Positions 27,077 through 35,976 of a stretch of DNA of 64,000 nt are shown here, in pieces. The notes beneath the pieces are model-generated. The model made no database searches, had not been told where the DNA came from, and was given only the letters and a program-made list of their open reading frames with translations. The position numbers and the translations under genes were made by a program. Numbering within the stretch: position 1 is the stretch's first letter; every line of letters begins with the position of its first letter. This DNA is from Pannonibacter tanglangensis (GTDB lineage Bacteria; Pseudomonadota; Alphaproteobacteria; Rhizobiales; Stappiaceae): assembly GCF_009915685.1 (NCBI RefSeq), contig NZ_JAABLP010000001.1. One strand, written 5' to 3'.

Positions 27077-29062
27077 TCATTCGGCCGGGCTCAGGCCCGC
27101 GGCCTTGTTGCGCGCGGGCTTGGGGGCGCCGACGCGCAGGCGCCGGTCGGTCAGCGAGATCAGGCCGCCCAGCGACATGAACAGGGTGCCGATCCAGATC
27201 AGCGTGATCATCGGCTTGTAGTAGGCGCGAATGTCTGCGCCACCGCCGTCCCGCGTCTCGCCGAGCGAGACATAGAGCTGGGAGAAGCCGAAGGTCAGGA
27301 TCGAGGCCTCCGTCGTCGGCATGCCGCGCGCCGGGTAGATGCGCTTGGAGGGATCCATCGAACCGACTTCGGTGCCCCCCTTGCGCACGTCGAAATGACC
27401 GACCTGTTCGTTGAAGTTCGGTCCCTGCCGGGGCACGATGCCGGTGAAGGTGAGCTGGTAGCCTGCCACGTCGAAGGTGTCGTTCGGCCGGACCGTGCGC
27501 ACGATCTCGGTCTGGAAGGCCGTCGACATGACGATGCCGAGCGTCGTCACGCCGATGCCGAAGTGGCCGAGCACGGTGCCATAGGTCGACCGCGGCAGGC
27601 CGGCGAGGCGCGACAGCACGCGGCTTGCCCCGATCTCGCCGAAGCGGACGCGGGCGGCCAGTTCGGCCAGCGAGCCGACCATGATCCAGACCGCGACGCC
27701 GACGCCGATGGGTGCCAGGACCTCCTGCATGCCCCAGGCCCAGAAGACGGCGAGGGTGATCAGGATGGCAACACCGAACACGGCATAGAGCCGCTGCGCC
27801 GCCGCCAGGATGTCACCGCGCTTCCAGGCGAGCAGCGGGCCGAAGGGAACGGCCAGCATCAGCGGGATCATCAGCGGACCGAAGGTCAGGTTGAAGAACG
27901 GGGGACCGACCGAGATCTTCTCCCCCGTCACCGCCTCGAGGGCGAGCGGATAGAGCGTGCCGACCAGAACCGCGGCGGTCGCGGCCGTCAGGAAGAGGTT
28001 GTTGAGCACCAGCGCGCCCTCGCGGCTGATGGGGGCAAACAGGCCACCCTGTTTCAGCAGGGGGGCACGCCACGCATAAAGCGTCAGCGATCCGCCGATG
28101 AACAGGCACAGGATCACGAGGATGAACAGGCCGCGCGCGGGATCGACGGCGAAGGAATGCACGCTGGTCAGCACGCCCGAGCGGACGAGGAAGGTGCCAA
28201 GCAGCGACAGCGAGAAGGTGAAGATGGCCAGCAGCACGGTCCAGACCTTCAGCGCCTCGCGCTTCTCCATGACGATGGCCGAATGCAGCAGCGCGGTGCC
28301 GGCGAGCCAGGGCATCAGCGAGGCGTTCTCGACCGGGTCCCAGAACCACCAGCCGCCCCAGCCGAGCTCGTAATAGGCCCAGTAGGACCCCATCGAGATG
28401 CCGAGGGTCAGGAACACCCAGGCCATCAGCGCCCAGGGGCGCACCCACCGCGCCCAGGCCGCATCGATGCGGCCGAGGATCAGCGCCGCGACCGCGAAGG
28501 CGAAGGTCACGGAGAAGCCGACATAGCCCAGATAGAGCAGCGGCGGATGGATCGCGAGGCCGATGTCCTGCAGCAGCGGGTTGAGGTCGTTGCCTTCCAG
28601 CGGCGGCTGCGGAATGCGGCCGAAGGGGTTGGACGTGGCCAGCACGAACAGCAGGAACGCCGCCGTGATCCAGCCCTGCACCCCGAGCGTCGTCGCGCGC
28701 AGCTGGGCCGGGACGTTGCTGCTGAACAGGCCGACGAGGGCACCGAACAGCACCAGGATCAGCACCCACAGCAGCATGGAGCCTTCATGATTGCCCCACA
28801 CGCCGGAGATCTTGAAGATCAGGGGCTTCGCCGAATGCGAGTTCTCCCAGACATTCACGACCGAGAAGTCGGAGGCGAGATAGGCCCAGGTCAGCGCCGC
28901 AAAGGACACCGACACCAGCAGGAACATGACCACCGCCATCGGCGCGGCCGTGTCCATCAGCCGGCGGTCCTGGGTCAAGGCACCCCAGACCGGAACCACC
29001 GACTGGATCAGCGCCAGCACGAAGGCCAGCACAAGCGCGAAATGCCCCGTCTCAACGATCAT
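27077..29062 (-). CDS. ccmF: Cytochrome c haem lyase subunit CcmF
   Basis: The 661-residue, multi-pass inner-membrane protein carries the haem-handling WWD motif (GWGGWWFWDPVENASLMPW) near residue 235 and conserved periplasmic histidines. With CcmH and CcmI it accepts haem from CcmE and attaches it to apocytochromes. I chose the ATG at 29062 (GGAG 8 bases upstream); a GTG at 29080 adds six unconvincing residues. It follows ccmE with a gap of about 110 bases and overlaps or abuts ccmH. Confidence 0.97.
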   Translation of the reverse strand: MIVETGHFALVLAFVLALIQSVVPVWGALTQDRRLMDTAAPMAVVMFLLVSVSFAALTWAYLASDFSVVNVWENSHSAKPLIFKISGVWGNHEGSMLLWVLILVLFGALVGLFSSNVPAQLRATTLGVQGWITAAFLLFVLATSNPFGRIPQPPLEGNDLNPLLQDIGLAIHPPLLYLGYVGFSVTFAFAVAALILGRIDAAWARWVRPWALMAWVFLTLGISMGSYWAYYELGWGGWWFWDPVENASLMPWLAGTALLHSAIVMEKREALKVWTVLLAIFTFSLSLLGTFLVRSGVLTSVHSFAVDPARGLFILVILCLFIGGSLTLYAWRAPLLKQGGLFAPISREGALVLNNLFLTAATAAVLVGTLYPLALEAVTGEKISVGPPFFNLTFGPLMIPLMLAVPFGPLLAWKRGDILAAAQRLYAVFGVAILITLAVFWAWGMQEVLAPIGVGVAVWIMVGSLAELAARVRFGEIGASRVLSRLAGLPRSTYGTVLGHFGIGVTTLGIVMSTAFQTEIVRTVRPNDTFDVAGYQLTFTGIVPRQGPNFNEQVGHFDVRKGGTEVGSMDPSKRIYPARGMPTTEASILTFGFSQLYVSLGETRDGGGADIRAYYKPMITLIWIGTLFMSLGGLISLTDRRLRVGAPKPARNKAAGLSPAE

Positions 29063-29173
29063 CTGTCTCTCTCCCGACACCTGCCGCCCGACCTCGCCGG
29101 CAGGTCCTCCTGCCAGCCCGGTCGGCGCGCCCGTCGCCCATCGCCCTGCCCGTCCTGATCCGGTCTGGCAGGC

Positions 29174-29623
29174 TCACTGCGGCGGCGCGCCATCACCCTT
29201 CCAGACCCCCTGCGCCTTCAGCGCATCGGCCACTTCCTTCGGCACGTAGTTCTCGTCGTGCTTGGCCAGCACGTTGTCGGCCTTGAACACGCCGTCCGGA
29301 CCGACAATGCCCTCCGTCACCACGCCCTGCCCCTCGCGGAACAGGTCCGGCAGGATCCCGACATAGGTCACCGGCACGGCATTTGCCGTGTCCGTGACCC
29401 GGAAACTGACCCTTGCGTCATCGGAGCGCACCACGGACCCCGTCTCGACGAGCCCCCCCAGCCGGATGCGCTGGCCGGCGGGGATCTGCTGGGTCATCAC
29501 GTCGGTCGGCGTCCGGAAGAAGACGATCTGGTCATTCAGGGCATAGAGAACAAGGCCGACCGCCGAGGCGAGAACCACGGCGGCGGATCCGATCAGCGTC
29601 AGTCGGCGTTGCTTGCGTGTCAT
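29174..29623 (-). CDS. ccmE: Haem chaperone CcmE
   Basis: At 149 residues it is the normal family length. It has an N-terminal membrane anchor (about 9-28), the OB-fold core (IRLGGLVETGSVVR) and the haem site H122-x3-Y126 (LAKHDENYVPKEV), where the histidine binds haem covalently. It carries haem in the periplasm to CcmF. It sits between ccmI and ccmF as in other rhizobia, but the 257-base gap to ccmI is wider than usual. Confidence 0.97.
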   Translation of the reverse strand: MTRKQRRLTLIGSAAVVLASAVGLVLYALNDQIVFFRTPTDVMTQQIPAGQRIRLGGLVETGSVVRSDDARVSFRVTDTANAVPVTYVGILPDLFREGQGVVTEGIVGPDGVFKADNVLAKHDENYVPKEVADALKAQGVWKGDGAPPQ

Positions 29624-29643
29624 GTCGCGTCTGCATCCCTCCG

Positions 29644-29687
29644 GATCGACCCTGCCCGTCGCCAGCGGCGGCAGGCTCCGGTCGATC
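29644..29687 (-). repeat. Inverted repeat in the ccmI-ccmE gap
   Basis: GATCGACC (29644-29651) pairs with GGTCGATC (29680-29687), with an inner CTGCC/GGCAG pair. It lies just upstream of the ccmE start within a 257-base gap that is unusual for this operon. It might attenuate read-through from ccmI or be an operator for an internal promoter. No other feature is evident in the gap. Confidence 0.35.
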
Positions 29688-29880
29688 ATACGTCCGTTGC
29701 GGCGGCACCGTCGCGACGACCAGCGGTCGGACCGGTGCCGGATTGTCTCATGTTCCGGGGCCCCCTCCCGGGTCGTCCGGCCAGATCCCGACGCGGGACG
29801 TGCCCCGCCGGTCCGGCCCTCCGGGTCCGCCCGGTCGCGCAGCTGGCGCGCGGCCGAGGACACCCGGCGTGATCCGGAGC

Positions 29881-31041
29881 TCAGGATCCGAGCCCGGCCT
29901 CCGTCTCCATCCGGCTAAGGGCGTCCAGCGCCGCCGGGTCGCTGGCCAGGGCCGCGCGGGCCCTTGCCAGGCTGTCGCGGGCCGCCTCGCGGTCACCGAG
30001 CACGGCCTGCGCCCGGATCAGGCGCAGCCACTCGTCCATCGAGCCGCCTTCGCTCATCAGCCGCTGCTGCAGTCCGTCGACCATGCCACGGATCATCTGC
30101 TGGCGGTCGCCCTCGCTCATGGCAGCGGCGGCCTCGACGGCCTGCGCGTCCGGTCCGGGCAGCGCAGGTGCCGTGATCTGCGGCCCGAGCGGCGCTGTCC
30201 CGCCGGGGTTTTCCAGCTTGGCCAGTTCCTGCCGGGCGGCCGGCACCCAGATGGCGGCCGGATCGGCGCCGTCGAGAAGGGCCTTCCAGGCTGCGATCGC
30301 TTCGGCCTGCTTGCCTTCCTGGCCAAGCGCCAGCGCCAGGAAGAAGCGCGGCTTCGGCGCGGTGGCATCCAGCGCGACTGCACGCTCGAAGGCCGCGCGC
30401 GCGTCGGCCGTCACGAGCCCCTGCGCGGCCACGACCAGCGCCTCGCCCAAGTTGGATTCGCGCGGCTCGGTCGCGCCGTTGAGACGGATGGAATTGGCGA
30501 AGGCCTTGGCGGCGTCCGTCGGCCGGCCGAGGCTCATGTAGACCGGGCCGAGCACTTCCCAGCCCTGCCCGTCCGAGGGATTGTCCGCCAGATGCCGCTC
30601 CACCCGGGCAACGAGGATCTCGACAGGCTGCCCCTGCGGATCGGCCTGAAGCCGGGCTTCCAGCGGCTGGTCGGGCATCTGCGGCGAGCCGGTCGAGAGA
30701 TAGAGCCCCAGCGCGCCGACCGGCAGCACGACGGCGGCGATCAGCACGGTGACCGAGACCGGCCACCGGCTTGCCGGGCCGTCGGCGTCCTGGGTGTTCT
30801 GGCGATGGGCGGCAATCAGACGGCGCGCGATCTCCGTGCGCGCGGCCTCGGCCTGGGCCGCATCGATCAGGCCCCGCTCCGCGTCGCGGTCGACCTCATC
30901 AAGCTGGGCCCGGTAGACGGCCTCGTCGGCGGCACGGTTGGCTGCCTCCGCACTCATGCGATCGCTGCCCTTGCGCAGCGGGATGAGGATCGACAGGGCG
31001 GCAAGGCCCGTCATGAGGGCGAAGAGGATCCAGAGTGTCAT
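29881..31041 (-). CDS. ccmI: Cytochrome c-type biogenesis protein CcmI
   Basis: The 386-residue protein has two N-terminal membrane segments (about 1-22 and 92-115) flanking a cytoplasmic loop rich in charged residues (RAADEAVYRAQLDEVDRDAERGLI), then a periplasmic TPR region. TPR-like repeats are visible (QGWEVLGPVYMSLGRPTDAAKAFANSIRL; AQGLVTADARAAFERAVALDATAPK). CcmI, also called CycH, holds apocytochrome c C-termini for haem ligation. It is the first gene of the ccm operon. Confidence 0.93.
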   Translation of the reverse strand: MTLWILFALMTGLAALSILIPLRKGSDRMSAEAANRAADEAVYRAQLDEVDRDAERGLIDAAQAEAARTEIARRLIAAHRQNTQDADGPASRWPVSVTVLIAAVVLPVGALGLYLSTGSPQMPDQPLEARLQADPQGQPVEILVARVERHLADNPSDGQGWEVLGPVYMSLGRPTDAAKAFANSIRLNGATEPRESNLGEALVVAAQGLVTADARAAFERAVALDATAPKPRFFLALALGQEGKQAEAIAAWKALLDGADPAAIWVPAARQELAKLENPGGTAPLGPQITAPALPGPDAQAVEAAAAMSEGDRQQMIRGMVDGLQQRLMSEGGSMDEWLRLIRAQAVLGDREAARDSLARARAALASDPAALDALSRMETEAGLGS

Positions 31042-31128
31042 GGCATGACATATAGGACGGGATTGGTCCCGTTTGCCACTGTCTCGTCTGTGACCTTGGG
31101 TCGCGTTGGTGGATTTTTCCCGTCGCGG

Positions 31129-32574
31129 TCAGGCCGCGCTGGCGGGCCCGGGGGCGGTTGCTGCCACGGCGGCCTGCCGGCTGCGCCGGATCTGGGCGGC
31201 GTAGTCCGGGCCGAAGTAGACCTCGGCGAGCAGGACGGCCGTGTCGATGGCAAACAGATGCGCGTCCCGCATCGGCCCGCTCTGCTTGCGCAGGTCGCTG
31301 ATCAGCGCCCGGGTCAGGATCTCCAGCGTCTGCTCGACCGTGTGCCGGGCCCGCTTGCTGACCTCGTTCACCGCCAGCGTCTCGGAATTGCCCCGCGCCA
31401 TGGCCAGAAGGCGCAGGACGCGCACCGCCGCGTCGACCGCGGCCTCGTCGCGCGTCCAGTTGCCGTCCCTGTCCACCTTGGGCACCGCCAGGGCACGGCG
31501 CACCGCGCCGCTCGCCCCCTGCAGCTCGTCTGCCACCAGATGCGACATGTCCCGCCGGGTGTGCGAGATGCGGGCCTTCCACTGGTCACAGCCTGTCAGG
31601 TCCAGGTCCAGCTCCAGCCCCTTGAGCAGCGTGGCGTAGGAGGAGACGGCCTCGGAGAACGCCACCGGATCCGGATTGTGCCGCTGGTGGTCCTTGGCCA
31701 GAACGTTGAGCCTTTCGGCTTCCGACACCACCATGTCGACGAAGGGCGCGAAGCGGCTCTGCGCCAGATCCTTCATCTTCTGCGTTCCGGCCAGCCGGGT
31801 CGCGAAGGTGCCGAGGCTCCACGGGGCATCCGCCCGGTCCAGCACGGCCGCCGCCAGAACCGGCACATAGTCGGGATGTTTCCTGGCATGCGCCTCGACG
31901 AGGGCAAGCACGTCCGTGTCCTGCTTGAGACGGCGTTCCGTCAGGTTCGGCGGCATGCGCCGGAGGAAGGCGGGCAACCACGGCTCGGCCTGCAGCACGC
32001 GGGTCACGTCCTGCAGGTCCGCCACCGCCCGGTCTCCGCCCAGCACCATGGCCAGCCGCCGCGCCTCGCGTTCGGAGCCTTCGGCCCGGCTGATCGCCTC
32101 GCCCAGCGCGTCCGCCGCCTGGCGCCGCAGGACGGCAACGCGGGCGTGGACCTTCTCGGCGTCCGAGCGGATCGTGTCCAGGTCCTGCCGCGTGCGGGCG
32201 ATGTCGGCGGGCAGCAGGTCCCGTTCCAGCCACTGCCAGATGCCGTTCAGATACGGCCGATAGACACGGCCAGCCTGCTTGTACGGCAGCTGCTCGTTGA
32301 CGAGGAACGTGTCGAGGGGGGAGAAGAACAGGCGCTCGAGATGACCCTTGCGCGTCGCCGGCGCGGCAGGTGCCGGTCCCCGGAAGGCAGCCGGCGGCGG
32401 ATCATCGCTGCGCAGAAGTTCGGCGGAGGCGGCGAGGATCAGGTCGAGATGCGGGTCGGTCTTGCCGGCCTGCCGGGCCCGTTCGAGACCGCGCACGAGC
32501 GTTTCCACCGCTCGCGGCGAGAGCGCCTTCAGATAGGACTGTATCTTGGCGGTCAGCAGATCTCGGTCGGTCAT
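31129..32574 (-). CDS. Conserved hypothetical protein, helical
   Basis: A 481-residue soluble protein that I do not recognise as a characterised family. It is predicted to be nearly all helical, without signal peptide or membrane segments, with a proline/alanine-rich linker near residue 70 (FRGPAPAAPATRKGHLERLFFSPL). The region LFFSPLDTFLVNEQLPYKQAGRVYRPYLNGIWQWLERDL is a distinctive, probably conserved block. The composition matches its neighbours, so recent transfer is not indicated. I chose the ATG at 32574, where the helical sequence begins; the ribosome site is weak. It lies 87 bases upstream of ccmI on the same strand but need not be related to it. Confidence 0.7.
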   Translation of the reverse strand: MTDRDLLTAKIQSYLKALSPRAVETLVRGLERARQAGKTDPHLDLILAASAELLRSDDPPPAAFRGPAPAAPATRKGHLERLFFSPLDTFLVNEQLPYKQAGRVYRPYLNGIWQWLERDLLPADIARTRQDLDTIRSDAEKVHARVAVLRRQAADALGEAISRAEGSEREARRLAMVLGGDRAVADLQDVTRVLQAEPWLPAFLRRMPPNLTERRLKQDTDVLALVEAHARKHPDYVPVLAAAVLDRADAPWSLGTFATRLAGTQKMKDLAQSRFAPFVDMVVSEAERLNVLAKDHQRHNPDPVAFSEAVSSYATLLKGLELDLDLTGCDQWKARISHTRRDMSHLVADELQGASGAVRRALAVPKVDRDGNWTRDEAAVDAAVRVLRLLAMARGNSETLAVNEVSKRARHTVEQTLEILTRALISDLRKQSGPMRDAHLFAIDTAVLLAEVYFGPDYAAQIRRSRQAAVAATAPGPASAA

Positions 32575-32665
32575 CTCTGGCGCTGTGGCAACGGATGTCA
32601 GGAATTCGTTTACCACGACGACACTTAAACAAATCTTTCCAGACCCTTGCCAGAACACGCCCGAA

Positions 32666-32685
32666 TTTCACGAAACCTCGTGAAA
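32666..32685. promoter_or_regulatory. 8-bp dyad upstream of the helical hypothetical gene
   Basis: TTTCACGA (32666-32673), four bases, then TCGTGAAA (32678-32685) form a perfect dyad about 90 bases before the start at 32574. The size and AT-rich arms suit a dimeric repressor site. Unproven. Confidence 0.4.
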
Positions 32686-32691
32686 AGCGAC

Positions 32692-32716
32692 AGGGCGCAA
32701 CCTGCCGGCGCGCCCT
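32692..32716 (-). terminator. Candidate terminator after the surface-antigen lipoprotein gene
   Basis: AGGGCGC (32692-32698) pairs with GCGCCCT (32710-32716). Read on the minus strand the hairpin is followed five bases later by TTTT. It lies 45 bases beyond the lipoprotein stop. Confidence 0.5.
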
Positions 32717-32761
32717 GGTCTGGAGCAGTCACCCTGTCCTGCTGCGGCGGTGGTCGCCGGA

Positions 32762-33214
32762 TCAGCTGATCGGCCGCCAGATGCCCTTCTCGTCCGTGCA
32801 GGTGGTCGAGCGGGCGACAACGGGGACCGGGGTCTCGCGGGAGGTCACGGAATGGGTGATCTCGCGGCATTCGGTCTTGTTGACCTGGTAGCGCGGCCCG
32901 AGGCGCACTTCACCGGTGCGACCGGTGCGGGGGTTGTCCCAGCGCACGGTGCCGCCGGCGCCCGGCGTGGCCAGGGCCTGACGCTGCGCTTCGGCCGCGA
33001 CCTTGCGATCGCTCGATTCAAGGCCGAGCTGCGGCGTCCCGTCGAGCATCTGGTTGATCGCGGCATTGGCTTCCGCCTCGGCGATGGACTTCTCGGAGCG
33101 ACCGAAGGCCGAGCCCCACAGCCCGACACCCGACCCGCCGGAATCACTGACCGAGCTGCAAGCCGAAAGGCTCGCCGCCACAGCCAAAACGACCGCAAAT
33201 CCACCCCACCGCAT
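32762..33214 (-). CDS. 17 kDa-antigen-type outer-membrane lipoprotein (RT0821/Lpp0805 family)
   Basis: The 150-residue lipoprotein has lipobox LSAC with the modified cysteine at residue 19, a short glycine-rich part (GVGLWGSAFG), and the C-terminal domain typical of this family: VRWDNPRTGRTGEVRLGP, then CREITHSVTS and a final TCTDEKGIWRPI, with two cysteines likely to pair. It should sit in the outer membrane facing the periplasm. The ATG at 33214 has GGAG 6 bases upstream; an ATG at 33226 adds four residues. It is a single gene. Confidence 0.85.
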   Translation of the reverse strand: MRWGGFAVVLAVAASLSACSSVSDSGGSGVGLWGSAFGRSEKSIAEAEANAAINQMLDGTPQLGLESSDRKVAAEAQRQALATPGAGGTVRWDNPRTGRTGEVRLGPRYQVNKTECREITHSVTSRETPVPVVARSTTCTDEKGIWRPIS

Positions 33215-33482
33215 CTGGCACTCCATCGCCGCGCGCAATCTGGCCCGACTGTTCGGGCCCCTCGTGGAACGCGCTGGCGCCGACAAGGGACCCATTCTTC
33301 CCTGACTTGGTTAACTTAGTGCAACTTTATGGCGCAACTAGGCCAAAGCCTTGCCTTTTCCCGGGCTGAGCTCGGGCATCATCGCGCCCCTTGGCGCATG
33401 CTGCAATGCCGCATCAGATAACACATGGTGACAATGACGCAATGCGGCGCGAGCCGGCGTGATGCGGATCACAGTCCGTCGC
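33215..33482. other. 268-base intergenic region upstream of the lipoprotein gene
   Basis: This region holds the lipoprotein promoter and the end of the feu operon. It is more AT-rich near the lipoprotein (GGTTAAC, CAACTTTATGG). No clear terminator for feuQ and no coding sequence are visible. Confidence 0.3.
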
Positions 33483-34907
33483 TCAGCCGCCGGCCGGCGT
33501 CGCGGGCAGCACCAGTCGCGCCTTCAGGCCCCCGATCTCGGCCTCGCCCAGCTCGAAGGAGCCGCCATAGAGCGCGACGAGATCGGCGACGATCGACAGG
33601 CCAAGGCCGGTGCCCGGCACGCTTTCGTCGAGCCGCCGGCCACGTTTGACCGCCTCGCGGCGCTCCGCTTCCGTCAGGCCCGGGCCATCATCCTCGACGA
33701 TGATCTCGAACAGGGTCCGCTCCGGCGTTGCGCCGGGCAGCAGCCGGGCCGTCACCTCCACCCGCATGTCGGCCCACTTGCAGGCGTTGTCGATCAGGTT
33801 CCCGGCCAGGTCTTCCAGATCCTGCTGCTCGCCGCGGAAGCGGATCCCGGGCTCGAGCTGGCTGTCGAAGGCAAGGCCCCTGGCGTCGTGGATGCGGGTC
33901 ATCGCCCGCAAGAGCCTTGCCAGCACCGGTTCGACGGGCGTCGCCACCCCGATGACCCGCCGCTGCGCCGCCTGCCGGGCGCGCTCCAGGTGGTGGTCGA
34001 CCTGTGTGCGCATCAGGCCCGCCTGCTCGCTGACCTTGCGGGCAAAGGCGTCATCCGAGAGCGCGGCCTCGTTGGACAGCACGCTCAAGGGGGTCTTCAG
34101 CGCATGGGCAAGGTTGCCGACATGGGTGCGGGCCCGGTCCACGACCTCCGCATTGGAGCGGATCAGGGCATTCAGCTCGACGGCCAGCGGGGCAAGTTCC
34201 CGCGGCAGGTCCTCGTCGATGCGCTCGGCCTCGCCGTTGCGGACGGCAGCCAGCGACTGCTGCATGCGGCGGATGGGCAACAGCCCGAAGCGCACCTGCA
34301 GCAACACGGCCGCGACCAGGCCAAGACCGAAGACCGCCAGTGTCAGCGCCACCTGTCCGGTGAAGGCGGCGAGATCCTTGCGCAGGCCCTCCGTCTTGCC
34401 CCCCACCGCGATCAGGTAGGTCTTGCCGTCGAAACTGATGATCCGCTGCGACACGCGCAGCTCCTCGCCGCCCGGCCCCGTCGCGAACCCGCCGCCGGTG
34501 CGCTGGCCATAGGCGAGCGGCGGCACCAGCAGCATGTCCCCGACAAGACTGCCCGAGGCGTGGACGATGCGCCAGTCCGGCCAGTCGGCGATGGTCCAGT
34601 ACCAGCCGGACAGGGGCAGGTTGAAGCGCGGCTCGCCGAGGTTTTCCGGGCGGTTGATGGTCGAGCCATCAGTGGGGGCCATCGCGCCGATGATGGCTTT
34701 CTGATAGACCTCGAGCTGGCTGTCGAAGGCCCGCTCGACGGTGTCGCGGTAGAGCTCGACCAGGATGAACCCGGCCAGCGCCAGGGCAGCAACCGACCAC
34801 AGGGCGGCCACAGCCACCAGCCGCGCCGCCAGCGACTTGCGCCGCCGGGGGCGGGCGGCGGCAGCGGCCTCCGGTCCGTGACCGGCCTCGCTTGCGCTGG
34901 CGGTCAC
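33483..34907 (-). CDS. feuQ: Sensor histidine kinase FeuQ
   Basis: The 474-residue kinase has an N-terminal cytoplasmic tail, membrane segments at about 28-50 and 185-205, a periplasmic sensor of about 130 residues, HAMP, H268 in GNLAHALKTPLSVL, N box NLIDNACKWAD and G box GTGLGLSIV. The N box with DNACKWA is typical of PhoQ/FeuQ-type kinases. The GTG start overlaps the feuP stop (GTGA), fixing the start. FeuQ activates FeuP; in Sinorhizobium meliloti the pair controls cyclic glucan export and symbiosis (established knowledge). The targets here are unknown. Confidence 0.9.
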   Translation of the reverse strand: MTASASEAGHGPEAAAAARPRRRKSLAARLVAVAALWSVAALALAGFILVELYRDTVERAFDSQLEVYQKAIIGAMAPTDGSTINRPENLGEPRFNLPLSGWYWTIADWPDWRIVHASGSLVGDMLLVPPLAYGQRTGGGFATGPGGEELRVSQRIISFDGKTYLIAVGGKTEGLRKDLAAFTGQVALTLAVFGLGLVAAVLLQVRFGLLPIRRMQQSLAAVRNGEAERIDEDLPRELAPLAVELNALIRSNAEVVDRARTHVGNLAHALKTPLSVLSNEAALSDDAFARKVSEQAGLMRTQVDHHLERARQAAQRRVIGVATPVEPVLARLLRAMTRIHDARGLAFDSQLEPGIRFRGEQQDLEDLAGNLIDNACKWADMRVEVTARLLPGATPERTLFEIIVEDDGPGLTEAERREAVKRGRRLDESVPGTGLGLSIVADLVALYGGSFELGEAEIGGLKARLVLPATPAGG

Positions 34908-35566
34908 GCCACCGCTCCGATCCGGTAGCCCAGACCCCGCACGGTCTCGATGTAGTCGCCGCCGAGCTTCTTGCGCAGGCGACCGACGAACACTTCCACG
35001 GTGTTCGAATCGCGGTCGAAGTCCTGGTCGTAGAGATGCTCGACCAGTTCCGTGCGCGAGATCACCTTGCCCCGGTGATGCATCAGATAGGCCAGCAGGC
35101 GGTACTCGTGCGATGTCAGCTTGACCTGCAGCCCTGCAACGGTGACCCGGCCTGACCTGAGGTCGAGACGCAGGTCGCCGCATTCGATCTCGTTGGAGGC
35201 ATGGCCGGCGGCGCGACGGACCAGCGCCCGCACGCGCGCCAGCACCTCCTCCATGTGAAACGGCTTTGCCACGTAATCGTCGGCACCGGCGTCGATACCG
35301 GCCACCTTGTCGGACCAGCGATCGCGGGCCGTCAGGATCAGCACCGGCATCGCCCGCCCATCGCGTCGCCAGCGTTCCAGCACCGAGAGGCCGTCCAGCT
35401 TTGGCAGGCCCAGATCGAGCACCACCGCGTCATAGGGCTCCGTGTCGCCGAGAAAATGCCCCTCCTCGCCGTCAAAGGCGCGGTCGACCACATAGCCGGC
35501 CTGGCTCAGGGCGTCGTTCAGCTGGCGGTTCAGGTCCTTGTCATCTTCGACGATCAGCAGGCGCAT
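34904..35566 (-). CDS. feuP: Response regulator FeuP (OmpR/PhoP family)
   Basis: The 220-residue protein has D51 as phosphoacceptor in AVVLDLGLPKLDG, the conserved ILTARDRWSDKVAGIDAGADDYVAKPFHMEEVLAR block, and a winged-helix domain (SHEYRLLAYLMHHRGKVISRTELVEHLYDQDF, VRGLGYRIG). The strings DRAFDGEEGHFLGDTEPYDAV and DRWSDKVAGIDAGADDYVAK are, to my memory, almost identical to rhizobial FeuP. The ATG at 35566 was chosen because the receiver fold begins there. It lies between feuN and feuQ. Confidence 0.92.
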   Translation of the reverse strand: MRLLIVEDDKDLNRQLNDALSQAGYVVDRAFDGEEGHFLGDTEPYDAVVLDLGLPKLDGLSVLERWRRDGRAMPVLILTARDRWSDKVAGIDAGADDYVAKPFHMEEVLARVRALVRRAAGHASNEIECGDLRLDLRSGRVTVAGLQVKLTSHEYRLLAYLMHHRGKVISRTELVEHLYDQDFDRDSNTVEVFVGRLRKKLGGDYIETVRGLGYRIGAVA

Positions 35567-35626
35567 GGGTCTTCCGGTCCGGTGCAGGTGGCGGGGCAAC
35601 TGTCTGGCCCGCGATCATGGCAAAAT

Positions 35627-35893
35627 TCAGCGGCTGGCGTCGACCACGATGGTCGTGACCTGGCCGTTTTCCAGCACCGACAGACGATAGACATAGCGCC
35701 CGCCCTCCTCGCAGAGCTGCGCACGGACGATTTCGCCCTGCAGGCCGGCGGCAACACTGCCGAGCGACAGGGCCTGGCCACTGGCGACGGCCTGCTGCGC
35801 CTGCGGCTGCGACAGGCAGGCGGCGAGCGCCCCGGCCGGCAGGCTCGGGAGCAACAGGGGCAGGAAGGCGGCGGCAAGGGCGAACTGGCGCAT
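35627..35893 (-). CDS. feuN: Small periplasmic protein, FeuN-like
   Basis: The 88-residue protein has a clear signal peptide (MRQFALAAAFLPLLLPSLPAGALA) and a mature part of about 64 residues with two cysteines and a PepSY-like end (RYVYRLSVLENGQVTTIVVDA). It ends 60 bases before feuP. In S. meliloti a small periplasmic protein, FeuN, is encoded directly upstream of feuP and holds back FeuQ signalling. Position, size and export signal match, although I could not align the sequences. A GTG at 35902 would add three residues. Confidence 0.75.
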   Translation of the reverse strand: MRQFALAAAFLPLLLPSLPAGALAACLSQPQAQQAVASGQALSLGSVAAGLQGEIVRAQLCEEGGRYVYRLSVLENGQVTTIVVDASR

Positions 35894-35976
35894 CTGGATC
35901 ACGTCCCGGATGGATGGAACATCAGCTTGCCCCCAGATCTAGCGACTGGCGCCTGAATGGTACATGAACAGGATCT

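Noticed and set aside
29413..32628. A 1071-codon open frame on the plus strand across ccmE-ccmI and the helical gene
   Set aside because: It crosses several real minus-strand genes and their gaps, and its composition is that of an antisense frame.
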